Shown: positions 1-9,660 of the stretch, in pieces | Layout of the letters: every line of letters begins with the position of its first letter | Numbering within the stretch: the stretch's first letter is position 1 | Assembly: GCF_033063295.1 (NCBI RefSeq) | Contig: NZ_JAWJZH010000001.1 | Span: 310,001-374,000 of the forward strand | Direction of reading: 5' to 3' | DNA: 64,000 nt | DNA from: Nitrosomonas sp. Is35 | GTDB lineage: Bacteria; Pseudomonadota; Gammaproteobacteria; Burkholderiales; Nitrosomonadaceae | The notes under the pieces: model-generated | Told to the model about the DNA's origin: nothing | Databases searched by the model: none | Seen by the model: only the letters and a program-made list of their open reading frames with translations | Made by a program: the position numbers and the translations under genes

Positions 1-3000
1 ACCAAATCCGATATTCGCGGGCTTTTGGTCGAAGTCGGAACCGGCGGTGAAGTCAATAATATCGGCAAGATTCTGGCGGAACGCGGCAATGCGAGTCTAA
101 TCGGCTTTGCCGTGAATCAGGAAGGCATTGCGTCGGCGACTACTTCGGTGCAATTGGACGGATCGGTCCGGCTGCTGGCGCGTGAAGGTATTCAAGATCC
201 GAGCGGCACGGGCGGAAAATTAACGGGCAGCGTCACGACACGCAGAACCGAAAAGGATGATGGTTTAGGCAAAAGCGCCACCGTGACGCTGGCCGAAGGC
301 AGCCGCACCAGCGTTGATCTGGATGCCGATAAAACGGCGAAGGCCATCGATGCGCAGCCGCAGGAATCCTCCAAAATTGAAATCAGCGCACACGAAGTTC
401 ATTTGAAAGAACGCTCCGTGCTCGAAGCAAAATCGGGGATTATCGATGTCAAGGCACTGGATAATCTGGCCGATGCGTCCATTAAAGGAAGCGCCCGCAT
501 CTATCTTGAAACCGGCAGCACAATCGATGCATCCGGAGTCAAGAACGTCGTGTTGCCGATGGAACGTAATGTTGTGCAAGTCGAGTTGCGCAAGAACGAA
601 TTGCGCGATGCGCCTTTTCAACGTAATGGCGTTTTATTTGCCGAGAAAGTATCGGTTGATTTGCGCGATGCGACGCTGGTCTATGACCCGAATACCGGTT
701 TACTGACCAGCGCTACCATCCCGATCGCGGATATCAAGGGCGCGGTTGATCGCATTGAGCGGAATATTGATGAGCGCAGCACAGCGGGCGGTTCCATCAA
801 TTTGACTTCCAGCGGCGATGTGATTACGCAAGCGGGCAGCAAGATAGATTTCTCCGGTGGTACGGTTGCCTATCGCGATGGCTATATCGAAACCACTAAA
901 GTGGTTTCCGGCGGCTTTGTTTCCGATATTGCGCACGCCGATCCCAACCGTCCTTATGACGCCATACTGAATCATTTCACAAAAGTTCATCCGAAATGGG
1001 GCATCACCGAAAGCTGGGCGATTTCCGGCATGGCGCTCAAGCACTTTGAACGCGGTTATATCGAAGGTAAAGCGGGCGGCAATCTGACGATTAATGCCTA
1101 TGAGGCGATGCTGAATGGTGTTCTGGACGGCACGACTGTTGATGGTTCCTTGCAGAGACAACAAGCTCAGCGCGCCGATGGCAGCAATTTCTCGATCGAT
1201 TTAAGCCGGAACAACCTGTTCGGTAAACAAAATGTAGTGTTCAGCCAGAACATGGATCCGCCGGTACCGGCACTGAAACCGAATGCGCCAATACCGCGAG
1301 AGGCTAATAAAAAAGAACCCATCGCACTGAATATCGATGCGGAAAATCTCAAAAAATCCGGCGTACGGAACGTCAGTGTCACGACCAACGGTTCGGTTAC
1401 CATCGGCCCGGATGTGCAACTTGAATTGCCCATAGGCGGCAAGTTGACGGTAGCGGCGAGCGGTAGCGACATTCAAGGATCGCTGACAGCACCGTCTGGC
1501 GATATCACTTTCAAGCCGGTGGTCGTCAATAGCGATCAGTTGCTGCCGAACCCGATAACCTTGGGCGCGCATTCACAAATCGATGTCAGCGGGCGCTGGG
1601 TGAATGATCTGCAGAACATCCGTTCGGGCCTGCCATTGGATCCGGTATCGGTTGACGGCGGTTCGGTCACGCTGATCAGCGAACAGGGGGATTTGCGGTT
1701 AAATGATGGCAGTCTGATCAACGCCAATGGCGGCGCTTGGTTGCAAATCATCGGTGGCACCCGGGGGGGGCGCGGCGGATCGGTTCATCTTGAAGCGGCT
1801 ACTGTCGAGCCGGGCGGTAAATCATCCAGCTTGATACTCGATGGCGAGTTATCGGCTTTCGCGCTCAATCAAGGCGGTCAGCTGCATCTGGCTTCCAATG
1901 AAGTGGTTATTGGCAGCGCTGCGGATGTGCCCGCGCGTTCCGCTTCGACTGTCCAGCCTTTGCTGCTGGCGCCGGATTTTTTCCAGAAGGGCGGTTTCTC
2001 CGATTTTAGTTTGAGTGCGAATCTCTATGGACTGAAAGTGGCCGATAATGTCAACGTCCGTCCTATTCAGCAGAATTTTTATTTGTCGACCAATGCCGCC
2101 ACCCAGCCCACCGGCGCTGATTTGACGGCATTCAGTTCGATCGTGACATTACCGGAAGCAATCCGCCAGCCCGCCAATCTGCATCTTTCAGTTGCACCGT
2201 CGATCGCGCAGAATCGCCAGGAGCAATTGACAATCGGCGCAGGCGCATCGATTAAAACCGATATTGGCGGCCGGGTTGAGATGAATTCGGCAACTTCTAT
2301 CCTGATCGAAGGCGGTATCGATGCACCCGCCGGGACAATCAGCGCAACCATCGATCCGCCAGCGCGTGGCGATACCGGTTTTTATAACGCGCAAGGCATC
2401 TGGCTGGGTGCAAACAGCAGCCTGAATGCACGGGGTGTTTTCAAAGAACAGTTGAATCCTTATGGCTTGCACATGGGCGATGTTTTGCCGGGCGGGCATA
2501 TCGATCTCATCGCCAATAGAGGTTACATCGTCAGCTATGCCGGTTCTTTAATCGATGTGAGCGGTACGCGCGAACGCGTTGATTTTCGTGAGCCGGATCA
2601 AAGCGGCAATGCATTTGTGCCGGTCTCACGCGATATCCCTTCGTTTGGCGGTCAAGTCACTTTGAAAGCGGGTGAAGGGATGTTAATCGACGGTACCTTC
2701 AAAGCGGATGGCGGCACGGCTTCCGGCGGCGGCACACTGTCCGCCGAAATCAACAAAGGGCTGCGCGATAAACCGGAATTCCCCGTGGGCGGCGGCTTTT
2801 TCCCGGACGATGTGGCCGCGCTTACCAATAGACCGCGCAGCATCGTTATTTCAGCCGCATCAGATCCCGTGATACCGGGCGATTTATCGCTGGGCGGTAA
2901 TATCAATACGGAACGTTACAATGGCTTGGCTTTTTTCAATAATGATCAATTAAGCCACTCCGGATTCAACGCATTACAGCTTAAAACCGATGTGCTTGGC

Positions 3001-6000
3001 GGCGATGGCCAGTACCGCGGAAGCATTCGTTTCAATGGCGATATGCAGCTGGCAGCGCATAAGGAAATCATTCTGGATACACCCAGTATCGAGACTTCCA
3101 GCAACCAGGTCAGTTTGAACACAACCTATGCCGCGCTGGGATCCACGCAAAGCCGTATCGATACGCAATTATCGCAAGGCTTATTCGATACCCGGCTGGC
3201 GCCAAATGCAGCGGGCGGCACAGGGCGGTTTTCGGTGGCGGCGAAAGGAATTGATTTGGTTGGCGGCCTGAGTTTTAACGGTTTTGGCCAGGCTGAATTA
3301 TTCAGCGAAGGCGATGTGCGCGCCGTGGGCATTCAGATAAGACCGGACACGAAAAACTTTCTCGGCACATTCAAATTTGCGGGTGATTTGGCGATAACCG
3401 CCTCGCAGTTGTATACCGCGACATTGACCGATTATACGTTTGCGCTCGGCGGTACTGGGCAGGAAACGCTGACTATTCTGCAAGGCTCCGGTGCACAAAC
3501 ACCGGTGCTCTCCGCAGGTGGCAGTCTGACGATTAACGCGCCGAACATTAAGCAACATGGCACCATCGAGGTTCCATTCGGCAGCATTAATCTGAATGCC
3601 GGTAATCATTTGGTATTGGCGCACGGTAGTTATACTTCGGTATCGGGCAACAGCTTAACCGTACCGTTTGGCCGCGGTGCGGCGGGTATTAATTGGTTGT
3701 ACCCGATGACAGCCGATGGCGCAATTAACCGGCTGATTTCGTCGCCGCCGGAAAAACGGCTGGCGCTGACGGGTACCAACGTTGAATTGCAAGAAGGCGC
3801 CAAGCTTGATCTGTCGGGCGGTGGCGATTTGTATGCCTACGAATTCATTCCGGGTCCGGGCGGGTCACGCGATATTCTGGATCCGCGCGCTGCCGGTTAT
3901 GTTCCTAAATTCGCGGTAATGCCGGGTTTCAATCCGGCCCTGACGCCGATTGATCCGCTGGAATTTTCATCAGCGAATTTGCATGCCGGCGATAGCGTTT
4001 ATCTGAGCGCCGGTTCCGCCTTGAAAGAGGGCTGGTATACCTTACTGCCTGCACACTACGCCTTGTTACCCGGCGCGTATCTGATCACACCAAGACCGGA
4101 TATTCCGGATATTACACCGAGTCAGCGCTTTACTGATTTTACCGGCGCAACGATTGTTTCCGGGCACTACGGCACGGCGGCCGCCGATATTCAAAATCCC
4201 CGCACGCAAGGTTTCTCGGTGGCGCCGGGAACACAGGCGAGACTCTTCTCCGAATATACCAATTATTCCGCCAATCAGTTTTTTGCCAAAGCGGCAGAGC
4301 AAAAGGGCATCGCCCGTCCACAGTTGCCCGAGGATGCGGGCAGTCTGGCAATCACCACGCGTGAGCATCTGACGCTGGCAGCGGATCTGGCGGCGGTTCC
4401 CGCCAAAAACGGCAGGGGCGGGCAAGTGGATATCAGTGCCGACCGCTTAGCCATTGTAGGCCGCCAGGAAGATTTGCTGGCGCCGGTTCCCGGTACAGTC
4501 AAATTACTGGCTGACGATCTGAACCGCTTAAATGCTCCCAGCTTGCTGCTCGGCGGGGTGCGTGGAAAAGATACGAGGGGTCAACGGGTAACGGTAACCG
4601 CACAAAACCTGAATATCGATGGAAATAGTCATTTGCAGGGCCAGGAAATCATTTTGGCGGCACGTGATGAAGTGAGAGTTTCTTCCGGTGCGCTGATCGA
4701 AAGCAAAAAAGATGGCAGTGGCACGGCGGCGGATTTGTTTATCGAAAACAGCGGCGCAACCAATAGCGATGGCGCATTGTTGCGGGTTTCTTCCTTCAAT
4801 CAAGTGGGACTGAACCGTGACCGCAGTGTTACTGGCAGTACCGGTGTTTTGACCATTGAAGAAGGCGCGCGGCTGAAAGCGGACGCTTCCATGGCGCTCG
4901 ATTCCACCAGAAATACGGTATTTGACGGTCTTATCGATATGAATGGCGGTTCGCTGGCATTGAAATCCAGCCGCATCAGCGCGGGCGCCGCGCCGCTTGG
5001 CACGGAAGGGCTGGTGCTGAAGAATATTCCCTTGAATCTCACTGAGCTGAAGTTAATCAGTACATCCGATTTCGATTTGTACGGCGATGTCGTTTTGCAA
5101 TCGAAGCAGCTTGAAATCAACGCAGCGCGAATCAATGGCTTCAATAATGCGGGTCTCGGTGCGCAGATCAATGCGGATAGCGTTACTTTCAGAAATCCGG
5201 GCTTCAATTCCGCCCGGACCGGCACGGGTACAGGCGCGTTAACGCTGAATGCGAAAAATATCCTGCTGGCGGAAGGCGACTATGCCATTTCCGGTTTCGG
5301 TAACACCACCTTCAATGTGTCCAATGCGATTACCGGATTGGGGTTAATGCAGGATGCGCAAACCGGCAATAGCACTTTGGCCAAGCCAGGTTCATTAAGC
5401 GTAGCCGGAGACCTGAATTTGAATGCCGCTTATTTTGCCGGTAATTCCGGTTCCACTACGCGCATTGATGCCAGCGGTCATCAAATCAACTTTAACCGGC
5501 TGGGCAGCACTGTGCCGGGAAGATCCGCAGGGCTGGGATCGGCATGGTCGGTAACAGCCAATGCAATTGCCGGTAATGGTTTCTTTGATCTGCCGGGAGG
5601 TATTCTTGAGTTACATGCGTTAGCCGGTGATATTAATCTGAATAGCGGTGCACAGATCGATGTTTCAGGCCGTGCCGTGCCATTCGCAGAACTGACTCGA
5701 TATGCGCCAGCGGGGCGCGTTGTATTGTCGGCCGATGCTGGGAATATTAATTTTGAAAGCGACGCGAACATCCGGCTTGCCGGTGCGGCGGGCAGCGAAG
5801 CCAGTCAGATTGAGCATGCCAGCAAGGCTGGCACGCTGCACGTTCAAGTTCCCAAAGGTCAGTTCAATTGGCACGGTGATATTGACGCATCGGCTTCTGC
5901 AAACACCCAAGGCGGAAGCATCCGCTTGGACGCGGATAATTTTGGCGCGGATGGTTTGTCCGCGTTGAACGCCAAATTAGCGGAGGCGGGATTTAATCAG

Positions 6001-9000
6001 GAATTAAGCCTGCGCCAGCGTCATGGCGATATCGCAATCGCTGCGGCCGATACGATCAAAGCCGATCAATTCAATCTGACTGCCGATCAAGGGAAAGTCA
6101 CTATCGCAGGCCGGATCGATGCAGGGGGCGATGCTGCCGGTTCCGTCAATATCTACGGCGCTAATGGTATCGCGCTGGGTTCCACCGGCGCAATTGCGGC
6201 TAAATCTACTGCGAATGGCGCAAAAGGCGGCAGCGTGACCTTGGATACCGTGCACCGGCAGGACGCCGGTAGCGGCTTGCTGGATTTATCCGCTTCCGGC
6301 GCATCGATCGATGTTTCCGGCGGCAGTGGCGGCGCTGGCGGGGATGTCCATTTACGCACCGGCAGGGATTCGAATCATGCCGTTAACGTTACAGCGATCA
6401 ATACGCGCATTACCGGCGCTGATCCGAATCATGCGGTGCTCGAAGCGGCCCGGGTTTATTCCGGTCAATCGGTCATTACGAGCGATGCCATCCAAGCGTG
6501 GAAAGCCGACACCGCTGCATTCATGGCGAACAGGCCGTTGCTGGCGAATCTTTCCGGAACGGCACTGCAATTTTTGCCGGGCATAGAAATACAAAGCAAA
6601 GGTGATTTGACGCTGCAAGATCGCTGGGATTTCATGGAAGGCGCATGGAATGAAAAAACGCTGAGCTGGGATTCCAACTGGCGCTACTCGGCTTCGGACG
6701 GACAAAAAACATTGCCGGGCTTTCTCACTCTGAGAGCCAATAACAATCTCAATATCAATGCCTCATTAACCGACGCCTTTGCGAGAACCCCCATCGTTGG
6801 CCAGAAACCGGAAAACCGTTTCCCTGACATGATACAGCCGGGTTTATCCTGGAGTTATGGTTTATATGCAGGCGGCGATATCAATCTGGCAGCAACCGAT
6901 AATCGATCAAGCCCGGCCCAGGTGGTGGTCCGGACGGGTACCGGCAGTATTGATGTGGAAGCCGGAGATGATGTGCGCTACCTGAGTAATCCCGGCGATG
7001 CAAAAGCCGCGGCCGCGATTTATACCATGGGCACACCCGCACAGTACACGCGCGGTCAGTTATTGGCGGGCAGTATTCCCGGCGCGCCTGCGCGTTTTTC
7101 CGGCGAATCTGACACCAATTATTTGAACCGTCTCGATCCGGCGTGGTTAAACAGTGTGTTGCGGTATGGTTTTGCCAATGAGGTTTTGCTGGGCACGCAG
7201 TTTGTTGCGGCGGATTATCCGACGCAAGGCGGCGACATCTCGATCCATGCCGGGGGAGACATACAAGGCATTGCAACCGGCCAAAAAATCAGTGACTGGC
7301 TGGTGCGCAGCGGCGTTTGGGACGTGAATCACCGGCCCACAGCTTGGGGTATCAATATCAGTGGCGATACTTTCAGTAGCCGCGGTGTTAGAACGTTTAA
7401 TCAGAATGTCGGTGCGTTGGGCGGCGGTGAGGTTACGATTGAAGCCGGCGGGGATATCCGCAATTTATCCGCAATGCTGCCCACCACGGGTAAACCGCTC
7501 GGGACGATTAGTGCCATTTCCGGCTTTGCCACCACCTGGAGTGCTAACGGTACCCAGATTAATGGCGGTGGCGCATTGTCGGTTACGGCTGGTAATAACA
7601 TCGCCGGTGGCGAATATTATGTCGGCGAGGGACAGGCCAATATAACCGCAGGCGGCAGTTACTCCGCATCGGCGGAAGCAGGAAACGCGCTGCATCTAGG
7701 TGATGCGCAGGTCAATGTCAGTGCGCGCAATGACCTGGTTCTGGCATCCGTGGGCAATTCCACGATACGCGGTCAGGATTCTTTACCGGTTGGTTCCGGC
7801 GGTACCGATTCGCGCTTTTTTACTTACAGTGATCGCAGTGCCATTTCACTTGCAACAACCGGCGGCAGCGTGGTCCTGAATAACAGCCCCGAATCGGGGT
7901 TCGGTTTCAGCGTGTACCCGGGCACTTTGAAAACGGTTGCGTACTCCGGCGACATCCGTGTCAATAATTCGATGACCTTGTTTCCGTCATCCCAAGGTCA
8001 ATTTGAGCTGCTGGCGCAGAGAAATATATCCGCAGATAGAAGCGCCGCACAGTTCTTTAATATCGGCATGTCCAATACGGATATTTCATTGTTGCCAGGT
8101 ATCGCTTCACCCGCGCAGCAAGTCGAAGGCAATTTGGTCAGCGGTATTATCCGCGCGCGCGAACGTCTGAATCTGACCACGCCTGATCCGCTCCTTATCA
8201 ATGCGCCGGTCCCGGTACATTTGGGCAACGTCAGCAAACCTGCGGTCATTGCGCATTTGGGTGACATCGCATTCGCCACTGATAAGGAAGCGACCTTTTA
8301 TTTGCCTAAGGCTGCCGAATTTGTTGCAGGCCGGGACATCAAGAATCTGACCCTGAAAGGCCAGAATCTGGCGGCTGACGATATTACTCGCGTACAAGCG
8401 GGACGAAATATCCTGTACGACACGATCATCAATAACGATGGAAATATTCTTTCCAATATCAGAAAGCTGGAGCTTGGCGGGCCGGGTCAATTGCAAGTGC
8501 TGGCTGGGGAAAGCATCAATCTCGGCAGCTCCAACGGCATTCAAACCATCGGCAATTTATTCAACCGCACGTTGAGCGACGAAGGTGGAGCGGCGATTAC
8601 GATTCTGACCGGTTTGGCCGGGAAAATGGATTTGGCCGGTTTTATCAAGCGTTATGAGAATACCGACAAATATCGAAAAATCCTGCAAGGGCTTGCCGAT
8701 TTGCCGGAAGCTGAACAGCGCCAGCATCTGGGTACGTTGTTGAATGTTTTTTACAATGAAATCAAAGAATCCGCATCGGCTGCGGCGGCTGCGCCCGAAT
8801 CAAAACGCAAGGATCTTTACGAACGCGGCTTCGAAGCGATCAAAACGCTTTTTCCGGATGAATCCTATAGCGGAAATCTCGGTTTGGTATTCAGTCAGAT
8901 TAAAACGTTGGACGGTGGCGACATCAATCTGGCGGTTCCCGGGGGTAATGTCGATGTCGGCCTGGCCGGACAATTGGCGGGGATTCGTAAAACCCCGGAA

Positions 9001-9621
9001 CAACTGGGTCTGGTCGTACAGCAGAAGGGTAATCTCAGTGCTGTAGTCAATGACAATTTCAATGTCAATCAATCGCGCGTCTTTACTTTACTCGGTGGCA
9101 ACATTCTCGTGTGGTCGTCCGAAGGCAGCATCGATGCCGGTAAAGGCGCTAAGTCAGCGATCTCCGCACCGCCGCCAGTCAGCGTGGTGGATGAGCGCGG
9201 CAATATCGTCACCATTTTCCCGCCGATCGTGTCCGGCAGCGGCATACAAGCGGTCGGGAAGGGAAATGTGGTATTGGCCGCGCCGGTGGGGGTGGTGGAT
9301 GCCGGTGAAGCGGGTATCAGCGGCAGTCAAATTGTGATTGCGGCAACGGCGGTGATTGGCGCTTCCAATATTCAAGCTTCGGGCGGCACGGTGGGTGTGC
9401 CCACCAGTGTTGTCGCGCCGACCGGCGTGGCCGGTGCGGATGGCGCTGCTGCCAGCGCGGCGCAATCGGCATCGCAATCCGCGTCGCGTGGAGGTTCAGG
9501 GCGCGATCAGGATGACAAGAATAAACAGAAGGGAGTCAGCATGTTGAGCACTGATGTGGTGAGTTATGGCGATTGCAGTGTGAAAGACATCAAGGAAGGA
9601 AAGAAAGGTTGCGGTGATTAA
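1..9621 (+). CDS. Filamentous haemagglutinin-like giant exoprotein, 5' truncated
   Basis: The frame is open to the left edge, so the N-terminus (signal peptide and any TPS secretion domain) lies outside the window; about 3,206 residues are visible. The protein is a long run of Gly/Asn/Asp/Ser-rich short beta-strand repeats (patterns such as GGSVTL, AGGDI, IDVSG), as expected of a right-handed beta-helix adhesin of the FhaB type. The last 250 residues (around FTLLGGNILVWSSEGSIDAG) resemble the DUF3739 end found in proteobacterial filamentous haemagglutinin proteins. I found no cysteine until the final 17 residues, which hold two (C-x11-C). A linker rich in Ala/Ser/Gln then Asp/Lys precedes this tail. 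The next gene starts 39 bases downstream on the same strand, so it probably heads or belongs to the ExbB/ExbD/TonB operon. An outer-membrane TpsB partner is not in the window and may lie upstream. Surface location is inferred from the family. Confidence 0.85.
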   Translation, partial: TKSDIRGLLVEVGTGGEVNNIGKILAERGNASLIGFAVNQEGIASATTSVQLDGSVRLLAREGIQDPSGTGGKLTGSVTTRRTEKDDGLGKSATVTLAEGSRTSVDLDADKTAKAIDAQPQESSKIEISAHEVHLKERSVLEAKSGIIDVKALDNLADASIKGSARIYLETGSTIDASGVKNVVLPMERNVVQVELRKNELRDAPFQRNGVLFAEKVSVDLRDATLVYDPNTGLLTSATIPIADIKGAVDRIERNIDERSTAGGSINLTSSGDVITQAGSKIDFSGGTVAYRDGYIETTKVVSGGFVSDIAHADPNRPYDAILNHFTKVHPKWGITESWAISGMALKHFERGYIEGKAGGNLTINAYEAMLNGVLDGTTVDGSLQRQQAQRADGSNFSIDLSRNNLFGKQNVVFSQNMDPPVPALKPNAPIPREANKKEPIALNIDAENLKKSGVRNVSVTTNGSVTIGPDVQLELPIGGKLTVAASGSDIQGSLTAPSGDITFKPVVVNSDQLLPNPITLGAHSQIDVSGRWVNDLQNIRSGLPLDPVSVDGGSVTLISEQGDLRLNDGSLINANGGAWLQIIGGTRGGRGGSVHLEAATVEPGGKSSSLILDGELSAFALNQGGQLHLASNEVVIGSAADVPARSASTVQPLLLAPDFFQKGGFSDFSLSANLYGLKVADNVNVRPIQQNFYLSTNAATQPTGADLTAFSSIVTLPEAIRQPANLHLSVAPSIAQNRQEQLTIGAGASIKTDIGGRVEMNSATSILIEGGIDAPAGTISATIDPPARGDTGFYNAQGIWLGANSSLNARGVFKEQLNPYGLHMGDVLPGGHIDLIANRGYIVSYAGSLIDVSGTRERVDFREPDQSGNAFVPVSRDIPSFGGQVTLKAGEGMLIDGTFKADGGTASGGGTLSAEINKGLRDKPEFPVGGGFFPDDVAALTNRPRSIVISAASDPVIPGDLSLGGNINTERYNGLAFFNNDQLSHSGFNALQLKTDVLGGDGQYRGSIRFNGDMQLAAHKEIILDTPSIETSSNQVSLNTTYAALGSTQSRIDTQLSQGLFDTRLAPNAAGGTGRFSVAAKGIDLVGGLSFNGFGQAELFSEGDVRAVGIQIRPDTKNFLGTFKFAGDLAITASQLYTATLTDYTFALGGTGQETLTILQGSGAQTPVLSAGGSLTINAPNIKQHGTIEVPFGSINLNAGNHLVLAHGSYTSVSGNSLTVPFGRGAAGINWLYPMTADGAINRLISSPPEKRLALTGTNVELQEGAKLDLSGGGDLYAYEFIPGPGGSRDILDPRAAGYVPKFAVMPGFNPALTPIDPLEFSSANLHAGDSVYLSAGSALKEGWYTLLPAHYALLPGAYLITPRPDIPDITPSQRFTDFTGATIVSGHYGTAAADIQNPRTQGFSVAPGTQARLFSEYTNYSANQFFAKAAEQKGIARPQLPEDAGSLAITTREHLTLAADLAAVPAKNGRGGQVDISADRLAIVGRQEDLLAPVPGTVKLLADDLNRLNAPSLLLGGVRGKDTRGQRVTVTAQNLNIDGNSHLQGQEIILAARDEVRVSSGALIESKKDGSGTAADLFIENSGATNSDGALLRVSSFNQVGLNRDRSVTGSTGVLTIEEGARLKADASMALDSTRNTVFDGLIDMNGGSLALKSSRISAGAAPLGTEGLVLKNIPLNLTELKLISTSDFDLYGDVVLQSKQLEINAARINGFNNAGLGAQINADSVTFRNPGFNSARTGTGTGALTLNAKNILLAEGDYAISGFGNTTFNVSNAITGLGLMQDAQTGNSTLAKPGSLSVAGDLNLNAAYFAGNSGSTTRIDASGHQINFNRLGSTVPGRSAGLGSAWSVTANAIAGNGFFDLPGGILELHALAGDINLNSGAQIDVSGRAVPFAELTRYAPAGRVVLSADAGNINFESDANIRLAGAAGSEASQIEHASKAGTLHVQVPKGQFNWHGDIDASASANTQGGSIRLDADNFGADGLSALNAKLAEAGFNQELSLRQRHGDIAIAAADTIKADQFNLTADQGKVTIAGRIDAGGDAAGSVNIYGANGIALGSTGAIAAKSTANGAKGGSVTLDTVHRQDAGSGLLDLSASGASIDVSGGSGGAGGDVHLRTGRDSNHAVNVTAINTRITGADPNHAVLEAARVYSGQSVITSDAIQAWKADTAAFMANRPLLANLSGTALQFLPGIEIQSKGDLTLQDRWDFMEGAWNEKTLSWDSNWRYSASDGQKTLPGFLTLRANNNLNINASLTDAFARTPIVGQKPENRFPDMIQPGLSWSYGLYAGGDINLAATDNRSSPAQVVVRTGTGSIDVEAGDDVRYLSNPGDAKAAAAIYTMGTPAQYTRGQLLAGSIPGAPARFSGESDTNYLNRLDPAWLNSVLRYGFANEVLLGTQFVAADYPTQGGDISIHAGGDIQGIATGQKISDWLVRSGVWDVNHRPTAWGINISGDTFSSRGVRTFNQNVGALGGGEVTIEAGGDIRNLSAMLPTTGKPLGTISAISGFATTWSANGTQINGGGALSVTAGNNIAGGEYYVGEGQANITAGGSYSASAEAGNALHLGDAQVNVSARNDLVLASVGNSTIRGQDSLPVGSGGTDSRFFTYSDRSAISLATTGGSVVLNNSPESGFGFSVYPGTLKTVAYSGDIRVNNSMTLFPSSQGQFELLAQRNISADRSAAQFFNIGMSNTDISLLPGIASPAQQVEGNLVSGIIRARERLNLTTPDPLLINAPVPVHLGNVSKPAVIAHLGDIAFATDKEATFYLPKAAEFVAGRDIKNLTLKGQNLAADDITRVQAGRNILYDTIINNDGNILSNIRKLELGGPGQLQVLAGESINLGSSNGIQTIGNLFNRTLSDEGGAAITILTGLAGKMDLAGFIKRYENTDKYRKILQGLADLPEAEQRQHLGTLLNVFYNEIKESASAAAAAPESKRKDLYERGFEAIKTLFPDESYSGNLGLVFSQIKTLDGGDINLAVPGGNVDVGLAGQLAGIRKTPEQLGLVVQQKGNLSAVVNDNFNVNQSRVFTLLGGNILVWSSEGSIDAGKGAKSAISAPPPVSVVDERGNIVTIFPPIVSGSGIQAVGKGNVVLAAPVGVVDAGEAGISGSQIVIAATAVIGASNIQASGGTVGVPTSVVAPTGVAGADGAAASAAQSASQSASRGGSGRDQDDKNKQKGVSMLSTDVVSYGDCSVKDIKEGKKGCGD

Positions 9622-9660
9622 ACGCACGGTATTTATTTTTGATATGGGAATCGTTGGTTA

